Below are positions 34,941 to 43,355 of a stretch of DNA of 64,000 bases, one piece after another. Position 1 is the first letter of the stretch, and every line of letters begins with the position of its first letter. Under the pieces are notes generated by a model. That model did no database searches and was not told where the DNA came from. It saw only the letters and a list, made by a program, of their open reading frames with translations. A program made the translations under genes and the position numbers. The stretch is from Rhizobiaceae bacterium (GTDB taxonomy: Bacteria > Pseudomonadota > Alphaproteobacteria > Rhizobiales > Rhizobiaceae): contig JAMLJB010000001.1 in assembly GCA_023953835.1 (NCBI GenBank), positions 2,391,501 through 2,455,500 on the forward strand, given 5' to 3'.

Positions 34941-34976
34941 TCGCTCTGGCGGACTGGCGGCAGCTGGGAGAACATT

Positions 34977-35963
34977 ATGAAGGCCGACGCGATTGATACA
35001 AGCGTACAAGGATACGAAATGAGCCTGAACTACGGCGCAGCACTTCGTTCCGCAATCCTGATTATCATGGGATTGCTGTTCGTCGTGGGGATGTTAATCC
35101 CGCTCATGACGTCGCGGCTGTCCTTTTGGTTCTACCTGTTCCAGTGGATCGCTCTCGCCGGAGGGATCAATATCATTGCCGGGTTCACCGGATACCTTCC
35201 CTTCGGCTACGTCGCATTTTTCGGCGTCGGTGCGTATTCGGCAGGCATAGTCATCGGGGTGCTGGGTTGGCCAGCTCCCGCAGCCCTGTTGATTGCTGCT
35301 GTCGCGGGCGCCCTCGTTTCCGTGGTTCTCGCGCCAACGCTTCGGCTGTCTGGAATCTACTTCGCCCTGACGAGCCTTGCGCTGTCAATGATTATCCAGA
35401 CAATTGTGTCGATGCTTCCCGAAGATATCGCGGGCGGCGCAGGCGGGCTTTTTGTTCGCGCCGGTGTGTCTTTCGAAATTATCTATGTCTGCATGGTCCT
35501 GATCGCGGCCCTTGCAACTGCCATATGCGTTTACATTGCCAAATCAAGATTTGGGCTGATGCTGAAAGCCATACGGGACGATCCTGTGGGCGCAAGTGCG
35601 ACAGGTATCAACGTGCCGCTGCTTCGCCTGTACGCATGGATGACGTCGGCAACGATTGCAGCGTGTGCCGGTGCCGTGGAGGCCATGTTCACGTCGATCA
35701 TCGATACGACCACCGCCTTTGACTCGATGATTACCGCGAAGGCCATCATCTTTGCCGGGATTGGCGGGCTGGGCACGGTGGTCGGACCGATTGTCGGCGC
35801 AACGTTCATGTCGGCGCTCGACAATCTAATCTGGCTCCAGTTCCCGACAATGGGGGTTCTGATCCTCGGCCTCGCGATTATCCTTGTGGTTCTTTTCATT
35901 CCGGCTGGGCTGGTAGGAACGCTCTTGGCAAAGAGGCCAAAGTTGAGAAGGGTCTTGTTCTAG
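34977..35963 (+). CDS. ABC transporter permease, LivM type
   Basis: A 328-residue permease with about ten helices (for example SAILIIMGLLFVVGMLIPLM and INIIAGFTGYLPFGYVAFFG). The cytoplasmic coupling region SRFGLMLKAIRDDPVGASAT is the LivM EAA-like motif. It begins 36 bases after the binding-protein gene, behind GGGAG. Confidence 0.92.
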   Translation: MKADAIDTSVQGYEMSLNYGAALRSAILIIMGLLFVVGMLIPLMTSRLSFWFYLFQWIALAGGINIIAGFTGYLPFGYVAFFGVGAYSAGIVIGVLGWPAPAALLIAAVAGALVSVVLAPTLRLSGIYFALTSLALSMIIQTIVSMLPEDIAGGAGGLFVRAGVSFEIIYVCMVLIAALATAICVYIAKSRFGLMLKAIRDDPVGASATGINVPLLRLYAWMTSATIAACAGAVEAMFTSIIDTTTAFDSMITAKAIIFAGIGGLGTVVGPIVGATFMSALDNLIWLQFPTMGVLILGLAIILVVLFIPAGLVGTLLAKRPKLRRVLF

Positions 35964-36086
35964 GTCCAATTCGACTTGATGCGGGGAAAGTCGAGCGGTG
36001 CGTCCCGGTCGCCTGATATTCCGGGGTGCATCAAGCCACGTGCCTCGCAGTTCCTTCGGAAAGCGTTTCTGAACTAGGCAAGCAAA

Positions 36087-36968
36087 ATGAATGTGCTCTA
36101 TCTCCAGCTCGCGATAAATGCGCTCATCATAGGGCTGCTCTATGGCCTTGTCGGGCTGACCCTGTCGCTCCTTTTCGGGGTGATGAGGGTGGTTAACCTG
36201 GCGCATGGCGAGCTGCTCATCCTGGGCGCCTTCGTTTCATATTTTTTTGCGAACTATCTCGACGTTAACCCGTTGCTGGCCGTGCCGCTGGCGATTGCCG
36301 TCGGCTCCATGCTCGGTTGCGTCGTCTATCTGGTGATTGTGAAGCGACTGCAGAAAGCGGAGGACAGGGAGATGAGTTCCTTCCTTGCGTTCTTCGGCCT
36401 GTCGCTGGTCCTGACCGCCATCTTCCTGCGGTTGTTCGATGCTGATATCCGCATCCTGGACTTCAGCTTCACGCCCGTGTCTTTCAAGTTCGGTCCAGTG
36501 CTCATTCCAACGGCTCGTGTTGTGGCGATTGCTTACGAGGCGGTTGTTTTGATCGGGCTGATGTATCTGCTCTACCGCACCTTTCCCGGAAAGGCGCTGC
36601 GGGCGGCGATGATGAACCGGGCTGCCGTCCAGACGGTGGGAATCGACATCGATCGACTGTCGCTGATCTGCTTCTCGGGAGCGTTTGGCCTCACCTGCGC
36701 TACCGGCGTTCTGATGACTCTGGTGTTTCCTGCGTTCGGCCCCATGGGAGGGCTGGAATACACCATTCTCGGATTTATCGTCATCGTGCTGGGCGGAGTC
36801 GACAATCCCGTTGGCGCGATCCTCGGCGGTATAGTGTATGGACTTACCCAGCAATTGATCGCCTTCGTGTTCAGCGAAGAGGCCGGTCTGATGTCGGGAT
36901 TCATAATCCTGACGGTGGTCATTCTTTTCCGCCCACAAGGTCTGCTGGGCAGCAGACAACATATGTAG
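36087..36968 (+). CDS. ABC transporter permease, LivH type
   Basis: A 293-residue permease. GLLYGLVGLTLSLLFGVMRV followed by VNLAHGELLILGAF is the LivH N-terminal signature. GKALRAAMMNRAAVQTVGID is the coupling region, and GLEYTILGFIVIVLGGVDNP the late loop. The gap of about 120 bases after LivM holds no gene I can support. It almost abuts the ATPase gene. Confidence 0.92.
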   Translation: MNVLYLQLAINALIIGLLYGLVGLTLSLLFGVMRVVNLAHGELLILGAFVSYFFANYLDVNPLLAVPLAIAVGSMLGCVVYLVIVKRLQKAEDREMSSFLAFFGLSLVLTAIFLRLFDADIRILDFSFTPVSFKFGPVLIPTARVVAIAYEAVVLIGLMYLLYRTFPGKALRAAMMNRAAVQTVGIDIDRLSLICFSGAFGLTCATGVLMTLVFPAFGPMGGLEYTILGFIVIVLGGVDNPVGAILGGIVYGLTQQLIAFVFSEEAGLMSGFIILTVVILFRPQGLLGSRQHM

Positions 36969-36973
36969 AAGCC

Positions 36974-37681
36974 ATGCTCACTATAGCCAAACTGCACAAA
37001 TCTTTCGGCGGGCTCACCGCTGTCTCCGACGTATCCTTTGAAGTGGGAGCCGGAAAGGTTCTTGGCGTCATGGGGGTCAATGGTGCGGGAAAATCCACCC
37101 TTTTGAATTGCATTTCAGGGATAATGAGCCCGGTCAGCGGCAGTGTGCTGCTCGACAAGGAAGAACTGACCGGGCTGCCGGCGCACAGGATCGTGCGCGC
37201 AGGCCTCGCTCGAACCTTCCAGACTCCGAGGGTGTTCCGCAGGCTGACCCTCGAAGAGCATCTGCTGATCGTTCCAGAACGTGGCCGAAGCTCAAGTGAG
37301 ATGTTGGAACAGGCGGCCAATGCCCTTGCCTTGACCGGGCTTGATCAATATTCGAACTACTATGCCGGCGAGCTTTCTGGCGGTCAGCAAAAACTGCTCG
37401 AATTCGCGCGCTTGTTGATGGTGACGCCCAAGGTCGTTCTGCTCGACGAGCCTTTTGCGGGTGTGCACCCCGATTTGTGCCTGAGATATGCCGAGAACAT
37501 CGAGCGGATCGCCGCGGCAGGGGCCGCGGTCGTGCTTGTCTCCCATGATCCGGGGATGCTGTATCGACTCTCGGATGACATTATCGTCATGAACCAGGGA
37601 GCCATCATCAGCAGAGGGTCGCCCGCAAAAATCCAGTCAGACCCTGTTGTCATCGAGGCCTATCTTGGCGCTGCAGCTTGA
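36974..37681 (+). CDS. ABC transporter ATPase, LivG type
   Basis: A 235-residue ATPase. Walker A GVNGAGKSTLL lies near residue 38, the signature ELSGGQQKLLEFARLL near 134, Walker B VVLLDEPFAG near 155, and the H-loop VSHD near 190. LHKSFGGLTAVSDVSFEV opens the protein. It starts five bases after LivH and overlaps the longer frame of the next gene slightly. Confidence 0.93.
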   Translation: MLTIAKLHKSFGGLTAVSDVSFEVGAGKVLGVMGVNGAGKSTLLNCISGIMSPVSGSVLLDKEELTGLPAHRIVRAGLARTFQTPRVFRRLTLEEHLLIVPERGRSSSEMLEQAANALALTGLDQYSNYYAGELSGGQQKLLEFARLLMVTPKVVLLDEPFAGVHPDLCLRYAENIERIAAAGAAVVLVSHDPGMLYRLSDDIIVMNQGAIISRGSPAKIQSDPVVIEAYLGAAA

Positions 37682-37703
37682 AAAGACGGAAGGGAGGGGG
37701 CGC

Positions 37704-38444
37704 GTGGATTCGACGATTATCCAACTCAAGGATGCCTCTGTTTCCTACAGGGGAGATATCGATGTCTTGCGCGGCGTGAATGTGCAGGTGAAGGCCGGCA
37801 CGGTCAGCGCGATCATTGGTCCTAACGGCGCTGGCAAATCTACTGCGCTTCGGACGATCATGGGAATGCTGCCGCTGCGCACAGGCGAAATCATCGTCGA
37901 GGGCCGGCCGATGACGAAGAGCTCGACATTCCAAATCGTTCAGAGCGGCGTTTCTTATGTCCAGCAGAGCGGCGGCCTTTTCCTTGATATGACCGTTGAA
38001 GACAATCTCCTCATGGGATGCTGGACGTTTCGCCATGACAAGAAGCGTATCGCGACCTCCATACAACGCGTGTTTGATACTTTTCCGGTTGTTGCCAGGA
38101 AGCGTAGTGAAAAGGCCGGCAGCCTGAGCGGCGGCGAGCGCCGTTTCCTCGAGATCAGCCGCGCGCTGCTTCCAAATCCGAAAGCAATTCTGCTTGATGA
38201 GCCCACGGCTATGATCGCACCGAAGTTCGCAGGCGAAATCTATCGCTTGACACGCCAACTCGCCGGCGAGGGAGTAGGGGTGCTGTTCGTGGATCAGAAC
38301 GTCCGCGCATGTGTCGATGCGGCCGACTACGTCTATGTGTTGGAGCTGGGACGCAATGTTGCAGAAGGCACCACCGAGGATTTTCTGAAGGACGACGGTT
38401 TGCGCAAGGTGATCGCAGGTTGGCTGACTGTAAGTGGCGGATGA
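37704..38444 (+). CDS. ABC transporter ATPase, LivF type
   Basis: A 246-residue ATPase. The GTG at 37704 is chosen because GGGAGGG lies just upstream; an earlier ATG at 37647 would overlap LivG by 35 bases. Motifs: Walker A GPNGAGKSTALR, signature SLSGGERRFLEISRALL, Walker B AILLDEPTAMIAP, and LFVDQNVRACVDAADYVYVL, where the usual EQN of LivF reads DQN. It completes the importer. Confidence 0.92.
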   Translation: MDSTIIQLKDASVSYRGDIDVLRGVNVQVKAGTVSAIIGPNGAGKSTALRTIMGMLPLRTGEIIVEGRPMTKSSTFQIVQSGVSYVQQSGGLFLDMTVEDNLLMGCWTFRHDKKRIATSIQRVFDTFPVVARKRSEKAGSLSGGERRFLEISRALLPNPKAILLDEPTAMIAPKFAGEIYRLTRQLAGEGVGVLFVDQNVRACVDAADYVYVLELGRNVAEGTTEDFLKDDGLRKVIAGWLTVSGG

Positions 38445-38517
38445 TCCGCCATCAGGGTATTTCCGCTAGGGGCGGTACCCATCCGCACCGATTGATTGGC
38501 CCGGGCTGGTTCAGGGC

Positions 38518-39675
38518 ATGAAGCGCTATCTCTCTTTGAATGACTTTGAACAGGCCGCGCGCCGCCGCCTGCCTGGAATGCTGTATGCGTTCGTTTCGAA
38601 TGCCTCGGAGACGGGATCTGCCGCGTCTTCCAATCAAGCCAGCTTTGCCGAATATGAATTCCTGCCACGTGTCCTGCGCGACGTATCGCAACGTAGTCAA
38701 TCGGTAGTCTTGTTTGGACGCCGCTATGCCGCACCCTTCGGCATAGCGCCCATGGGCGCTCAGGCGATATTTGGGTATCGCGCCGATATCGCCATGGCGC
38801 GCGCCGCCGCCACCGCCGATGTCCCCATGATCCTGAGCGGATCGTCGTTGATCCCCATGGAGGAAGTCCGGCGGCAGGGATCGACGGCATGGTTTCAAGC
38901 CTATTTGGCCGGCGAGGCGCATGCGATCGAAGGCATGCTCGATCGCGTCGCTGCTGCAGGATTCGATACATTCGTTCTGGCGGTCGATGTTCCAGTATCT
39001 GCCAGCACGGAAAACTACGTCCGCAGTGGATTTTCGCAGCCGCTGCGACCCAGTTTCGGTCTCGCATGGCAGGGCATTGTCCACCCGTCCTGGCTGTTTT
39101 CCACCCTGCTGCAGACCCTGCTGAAGCATGGCATGCCGCATTTCGAGAACATGGCGGTGACGCGTGGCCCGGCTATTCTGTCGCGCCATCTGCAGCGGGA
39201 GATCGGGCAACGCTCGAAATTGTCTTGGGACCATATGCGTCTCATCCGCAAGCGCTGGCACGGCAAGCTGATATTGAAGGGAATCCTTTCTCCCGACGAT
39301 ACCCGAATGGCGCGTGAATGCGGCGTGGACGGGATTATCGTTTCGAACCACGGAGGAAGAAGCCTGGACAGCGCAATTGCGCCTCTGCGCGCATTGCCGG
39401 CGGTTCGTGATGCTGCCGATGGAATGACCGTCATGCTCGACGGTGGGATACGCCGCGGGACGGATGTGCTCAAAGCCCTGAGTCTTGGCGCCGATTTCGT
39501 TTTCTTGGGCCGCCCTTTCTCGTTCGCGGCCGCCGTTGGCGGAGAGATGGGAGTAAGCCGCGCCATCGCGCTGCTGTCGGCAGAAGTCGACCGCGATCTT
39601 GCCTTGCTGGGGGCGTCAAGCCTTGCTGAACTGTCCCCGGAATTCCTCGTACGGACTTCCCATCTTGTCGGATAA
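38518..39675 (+). CDS. FMN-dependent alpha-hydroxy-acid oxidase/dehydrogenase (copy 2)
   Basis: A 385-residue paralogue of the 29177 enzyme. AAPFGIAPMGAQAIFGYRAD, AWFQAYLAGEAHAIEGML, GKLILKGILSPDDTRMAREC (FMN-binding Lys), IIVSNHGGRSLDSA (catalytic His and Arg) and MLDGGIRRGTDVLKALSLGA mark the family. It is closer than copy 1 to the full-length L-lactate/mandelate dehydrogenase type, with a longer N-terminus (LSLNDFEQAARRRLPGMLYA). It follows LivF by 73 bases in the same operon, linking 2-hydroxy-acid oxidation to import. Confidence 0.9.
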   Translation: MKRYLSLNDFEQAARRRLPGMLYAFVSNASETGSAASSNQASFAEYEFLPRVLRDVSQRSQSVVLFGRRYAAPFGIAPMGAQAIFGYRADIAMARAAATADVPMILSGSSLIPMEEVRRQGSTAWFQAYLAGEAHAIEGMLDRVAAAGFDTFVLAVDVPVSASTENYVRSGFSQPLRPSFGLAWQGIVHPSWLFSTLLQTLLKHGMPHFENMAVTRGPAILSRHLQREIGQRSKLSWDHMRLIRKRWHGKLILKGILSPDDTRMARECGVDGIIVSNHGGRSLDSAIAPLRALPAVRDAADGMTVMLDGGIRRGTDVLKALSLGADFVFLGRPFSFAAAVGGEMGVSRAIALLSAEVDRDLALLGASSLAELSPEFLVRTSHLVG

Positions 39676-39718
39676 GGATGCTCAAGGCGCGAAAGGGAAT
39701 ACCGCTCGAATCATTCAT

Positions 39719-39752
39719 GTCCCTATTGACGGGACTGCGTCCTATTGATAGT
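39719..39752 (+). promoter_or_regulatory. Island operator/promoter copy 7 (E1 and amidohydrolase operon)
   Basis: GTCCC (39719-39723), TTGACG (39726-39731), GGGACTGCGTCC (39731-39742) and GATAGT (39747-39752), 15 bases between the boxes. It lies in the gap after copy 2 of the hydroxy-acid oxidase and 62 bases before the E1-alpha start. Confidence 0.83.
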
Positions 39753-39813
39753 CAGGTGTCGGCTAGGCCCGATGACCGTTAATTCGTCAACGTGCGCTTG
39801 AGGGAGATAGAAC

Positions 39814-40845
39814 TTGGAGCATGATGCAACCGGCAAGGAACCTGCAAGCGGATCCGCGACGACATTGTCAAATGCGCCGGAACTTAACCTCGCCGATTAT
39901 CTGAAAGTTTATCAGACGATGGTGTTGAGCCGCGGTTTCGACGAGCGTTGCGACGAGCTTAATCGCTCCGGCAAGGCCGTGCCGCACCACTTTCATTCCG
40001 GAGTCGGTCAGGAAGCGCTGATGGTCGCGTCCGTCTATCCGCTCCGTCCAACCGACCAGATGATCTACACGCATCGTGGCTATGGCCATCTGATGGCCAA
40101 GGGTGTCCCGGTTGAGCAGATAGCGCTCGACATGTTCATGAAGAAGGGCGGAACCAACGAAGGGCTGGGCGGCGTGATGCATGTCAGCAGGCCCGATCTC
40201 GGTGTGCCTGGGAGGGAAGGCGCCTTTGGGACCCGCTTCGGCATCGCCGCTGGGCTGGCCCTGGCGTCCAAGCTCGATGGCAAGGATGACGTGACGATAT
40301 GTTTCTACGGTGAAGCAGCCGGTGCGAGGGGCATCCTGTACGAGGCCATGAATATGGCAGTGCTCTGGAAACTTCCCGTTATCTTCGTCGCGGAGAACAA
40401 CGGCTGGTCGTTCTCCTCACGGACGGAGTGGCTTTACCCCGGCGGCAGGATGAGTTCGGTGTGGCGGGGTTTCGATATTCCGGTCGAAGTGATCGATGGG
40501 AACAATCCTGCGGAGGTCTTTTCGAGCGTCAGCACGGCAATTGCGAACGCGCGCAGCGGCGAAGGCCCCAGCGTGATAGAGGGGCTGACCTACCGGATCG
40601 ATCCTCACCACTGGTTCGATAATGCCGATTACCATCCAGCCGAAGAAATCGAGCAGTGGCGCAAGCATGACCCTTTGATCGTCGCGCGCGAACAGATCGC
40701 CAAACTTGGCGGATCGATGCAGGACATTCACGCCGCCGAGGCGGCGGCTCGGGCCGAAATCGAGCGGGCATTCGATATCGTCGACCATGCCGAGGAAGCA
40801 ACGTGGGAAGACAGGAAAATCGCGAGAGCAACATGGCACGCATGA
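39814..40845 (+). CDS. Thiamine-diphosphate 2-oxoacid (acetoin-type) dehydrogenase E1 alpha
   Basis: A 343-residue subunit. The TTG at 39814 is favoured by AGGGAG seven bases upstream. Family features: HHFHSGVGQEALMVASVYPL, IYTHRGYGHLMAKG, GGVMHVSRPDLGVPGREG, and LWKLPVIFVAENNGWSFSS, the end of the thiamine-diphosphate motif. The motif's start, normally GDGA, reads GEAA here (CFYGEAAGARGILYEAMNMA), an unusual change at the magnesium ligand. It overlaps the beta subunit gene. No E2 or E3 gene is in the window. Confidence 0.87.
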   Translation: MEHDATGKEPASGSATTLSNAPELNLADYLKVYQTMVLSRGFDERCDELNRSGKAVPHHFHSGVGQEALMVASVYPLRPTDQMIYTHRGYGHLMAKGVPVEQIALDMFMKKGGTNEGLGGVMHVSRPDLGVPGREGAFGTRFGIAAGLALASKLDGKDDVTICFYGEAAGARGILYEAMNMAVLWKLPVIFVAENNGWSFSSRTEWLYPGGRMSSVWRGFDIPVEVIDGNNPAEVFSSVSTAIANARSGEGPSVIEGLTYRIDPHHWFDNADYHPAEEIEQWRKHDPLIVAREQIAKLGGSMQDIHAAEAAARAEIERAFDIVDHAEEATWEDRKIARATWHA

Positions 40846-41861
40846 CCGGACGAGAAGCAGTCAACCTCGCGCTTAGATCCGAATTGTCCCGTGACCGGCG
40901 GACCGTATATCTCGGCGAGATCCTAAGGCGTGCGGGCGCCAGCCGCACCGGCAGGGGTCTTTATGATGCATTCGGCCCCACACAGGTAATTGAGACCCCG
41001 GTGTCGGAGAACGGATTTTTTGGGGCCGCCCTCGGCCTGGCGCTCGCGGGGTATCGCCCGATCGTCGAAATATACACCGCTGATTTCCTTATGGTTGTTG
41101 CCAATGAGGTCATGCAGGACATGCCCAAGTGGCGCCAGCAGCAAAACCGCGAAGGTCCCTTGCCGATCACAATCCGTGGCTGGATGGGCTTCGGCCCGGG
41201 GCGGGGACCGGAACACTCGCAATGCATGGAAGCCTATCTTCACCACGCCCCCGGCCTCACAATTCTTTGTCCGGGAACGCCCCGTGACCTTTGCGGGCTC
41301 CTTCGCGCGGCGGTCCGCTCTGGCGAACCTACGGTGGTGCTGGAGCACAGGCATATTTACGATCTTGAGCAAGATCTGCCGGACGACGATTTCGTCACCG
41401 AGATCGGCAAGGGAGAGATTGTTTGCGAAGGAACCGATGTCACCGTGGTCGCCTGGTCGTGGATGCGGCAACAAGCACAGAAAGCCGCCGAAAAACTTGC
41501 GGAGCAGGGGGTGTCTGTCGAGGTGATCGATCCCCGCACGATAAAGCCCATGGACTTCGACCTAATCCAAAGGTCGGTCGAGAAGACCGGCAGGCTGCTC
41601 GTCGCGGAAGAATCCCCTATTACCGGAAATGTGGGAGCGGAGATCATCGCTCGAGTCTCGGAAAGCTCTGCGCGCCCTGTTCTCGTCCGCCGGCTTGCAA
41701 TGGAAGATGTGATCCATCCGTACGATGAACACATGGAGATGGATCTCATTCCCGACGCTACCGATATTGTCGCGGCGGTTCACGCCATCGTCGCGGCTGC
41801 CCCGGAGGCTGGAGCGCGCTTTCCTCGCGCGAGCGCCCTCAGCCATGGGCGGTTGTCCTGA
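40833..41861 (+). CDS. Thiamine-diphosphate 2-oxoacid (acetoin-type) dehydrogenase E1 beta
   Basis: A 342-residue beta subunit. The start is either ATG 40833 (after GAGAG) or ATG 40842, which overlaps the alpha stop as ATGA. Conserved blocks: IETPVSENGFFGAALGLALA (active-site Glu), YRPIVEIYTADFLMVVANEV, VTVVAWSWMRQQAQKAAEKL and GVSVEVIDPRTIKPMDFDLI. Together with the alpha subunit it would decarboxylate a 2-oxo acid, possibly the product of the hydroxy-acid oxidases in this island. Confidence 0.88.
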   Translation: MARMTGREAVNLALRSELSRDRRTVYLGEILRRAGASRTGRGLYDAFGPTQVIETPVSENGFFGAALGLALAGYRPIVEIYTADFLMVVANEVMQDMPKWRQQQNREGPLPITIRGWMGFGPGRGPEHSQCMEAYLHHAPGLTILCPGTPRDLCGLLRAAVRSGEPTVVLEHRHIYDLEQDLPDDDFVTEIGKGEIVCEGTDVTVVAWSWMRQQAQKAAEKLAEQGVSVEVIDPRTIKPMDFDLIQRSVEKTGRLLVAEESPITGNVGAEIIARVSESSARPVLVRRLAMEDVIHPYDEHMEMDLIPDATDIVAAVHAIVAAAPEAGARFPRASALSHGRLS

Positions 41862-41876
41862 CGCGGCGTATCGGAT

Positions 41877-43292
41877 GTGAGTCCTGTGGACAATTCTGCG
41901 AGCAAGCCTGACGAACCTGAGCGTCATACCATTGAAGAGATCGGCCCTGCGCGCCGCATTCTCATCAAATCGGGAATCGTCCTGAGCATGGACCCGGCAA
42001 TCGGCGATCTGGAACGCGCCGATCTTCTTATTGATGGCTCCAGAATCGAAGCCGTCGGCCACGACCTTGAGGTTGCAGATGCGTTGGAGCTGGACGCGTC
42101 AAACATGATCGTAATGCCCGGATTTGTCGATTCGCACCGGCATGCATGGTACGGACAGGTGAAACGGCTTATGCCGAATGTGCGCACTCTCGATGAGTAC
42201 AGAGACGCGACACACAGGTCGCTTGCGCAGCATTTCCGGGCACAAGACATGTATGCCGGCAATCTGATGACGGCGATCTCCTGCATTGATTCCGGCATTA
42301 CCACCATTGTCGACAATGCTCACAACTGCCGCACCCCGGAACATGCTGACGCCGCCATCGACGCGCTGCAGGAATCCGGTATCAGGGCGGTTTTCGCGGC
42401 CGGTCGACCTTTGGCCGGCGAATGGGCAAATAACTGGCCGGGGGAACTCCAGAGACTGCGGAAGGAACGCCTTGCTTCCAACGACGCCCTTGTCACACTT
42501 GCCGGTTGGTCGAGGATCGATCGCGAGATGTGGCCAGAAATACGCAAACTGGGCATTCGGATCGTGACGGAGCTGTTCGGTCTCGAAATGGCGAACAGCC
42601 TGCCTTCCCTGCGCGACGACGGCTTTCTTGGTCCCGACAATATCTTCAACCATTGCACGGGCCTGACGAAGGAGAGCTGGGAAATTCTTCGGGATACCGG
42701 AGCCCGAGTTAACGTATGCCCACGTGCCGATGCCCAGTATGCGATGCAGGAAGGTTTTTTCACTTACCAGCACGCCATCGATCACGGATTGCGCCCCGCC
42801 CTCAGCGCCGATCTTGAAGGGTCCTACGGAGGCGATATGTTTACCGAGATGCGGGTTGCCTTCTTCATGCAGAGGGCAATGGCACAGAATCGGCGGTTTA
42901 CCGGCGATACCCATGCCCCGCGTCCCGTTACCGTGCGCGATATGCTGGAGGCTGTAACCATAGATGGCGCCTATTGCGCCGGGCTTTCAGACACGGTCGG
43001 AAGCCTCACACCTGGCAAACGGGCCGATGTCATCCTCATCCGGCATGATGAACTTAACGTCATGCCTTTGTTGAACGCGGTCGGCCTGGTGGTCCAGGCG
43101 GCTGATCGCGGCAACGTCGATACCGTCATTATCGACGGCCGCATATGCAAGCTCCGCGGGGCAGTACTGGATTACGACAAGCACAGGATGCAGGCCCTCG
43201 CTGAAGAATCAAGGTCCCATCTGTTCGGGCGACTGGGGTATAAGATGGATATCTTCGCTGAGGAGTATCCGACAGCCGCTCAGGCGCGTTGA
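41877..43292 (+). CDS. TRZ/ATZ-type amidohydrolase (copy 2)
   Basis: A 471-residue paralogue of the 15031 enzyme, starting with GTG 41877. Metal and family motifs: FVDSHRHAWYGQ (HxH), NCRTPEHADAAIDALQESGI, FNHCTGLTKESW (His), LSADLEGSYGGDMFTEMRVA (Asp) and SLTPGKRADVILIRHDELNV. It lacks the Cys-rich N-terminal extension of copy 1. It follows E1 beta by 16 bases in the same operon. Confidence 0.87.
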   Translation: MSPVDNSASKPDEPERHTIEEIGPARRILIKSGIVLSMDPAIGDLERADLLIDGSRIEAVGHDLEVADALELDASNMIVMPGFVDSHRHAWYGQVKRLMPNVRTLDEYRDATHRSLAQHFRAQDMYAGNLMTAISCIDSGITTIVDNAHNCRTPEHADAAIDALQESGIRAVFAAGRPLAGEWANNWPGELQRLRKERLASNDALVTLAGWSRIDREMWPEIRKLGIRIVTELFGLEMANSLPSLRDDGFLGPDNIFNHCTGLTKESWEILRDTGARVNVCPRADAQYAMQEGFFTYQHAIDHGLRPALSADLEGSYGGDMFTEMRVAFFMQRAMAQNRRFTGDTHAPRPVTVRDMLEAVTIDGAYCAGLSDTVGSLTPGKRADVILIRHDELNVMPLLNAVGLVVQAADRGNVDTVIIDGRICKLRGAVLDYDKHRMQALAEESRSHLFGRLGYKMDIFAEEYPTAAQAR

Positions 43293-43355
43293 CCCTGCGA
43301 CCGCGATCTTGGCGAACCGGCAGGCGTGCTGACCTGAATATCTATCCAGGGTGGA

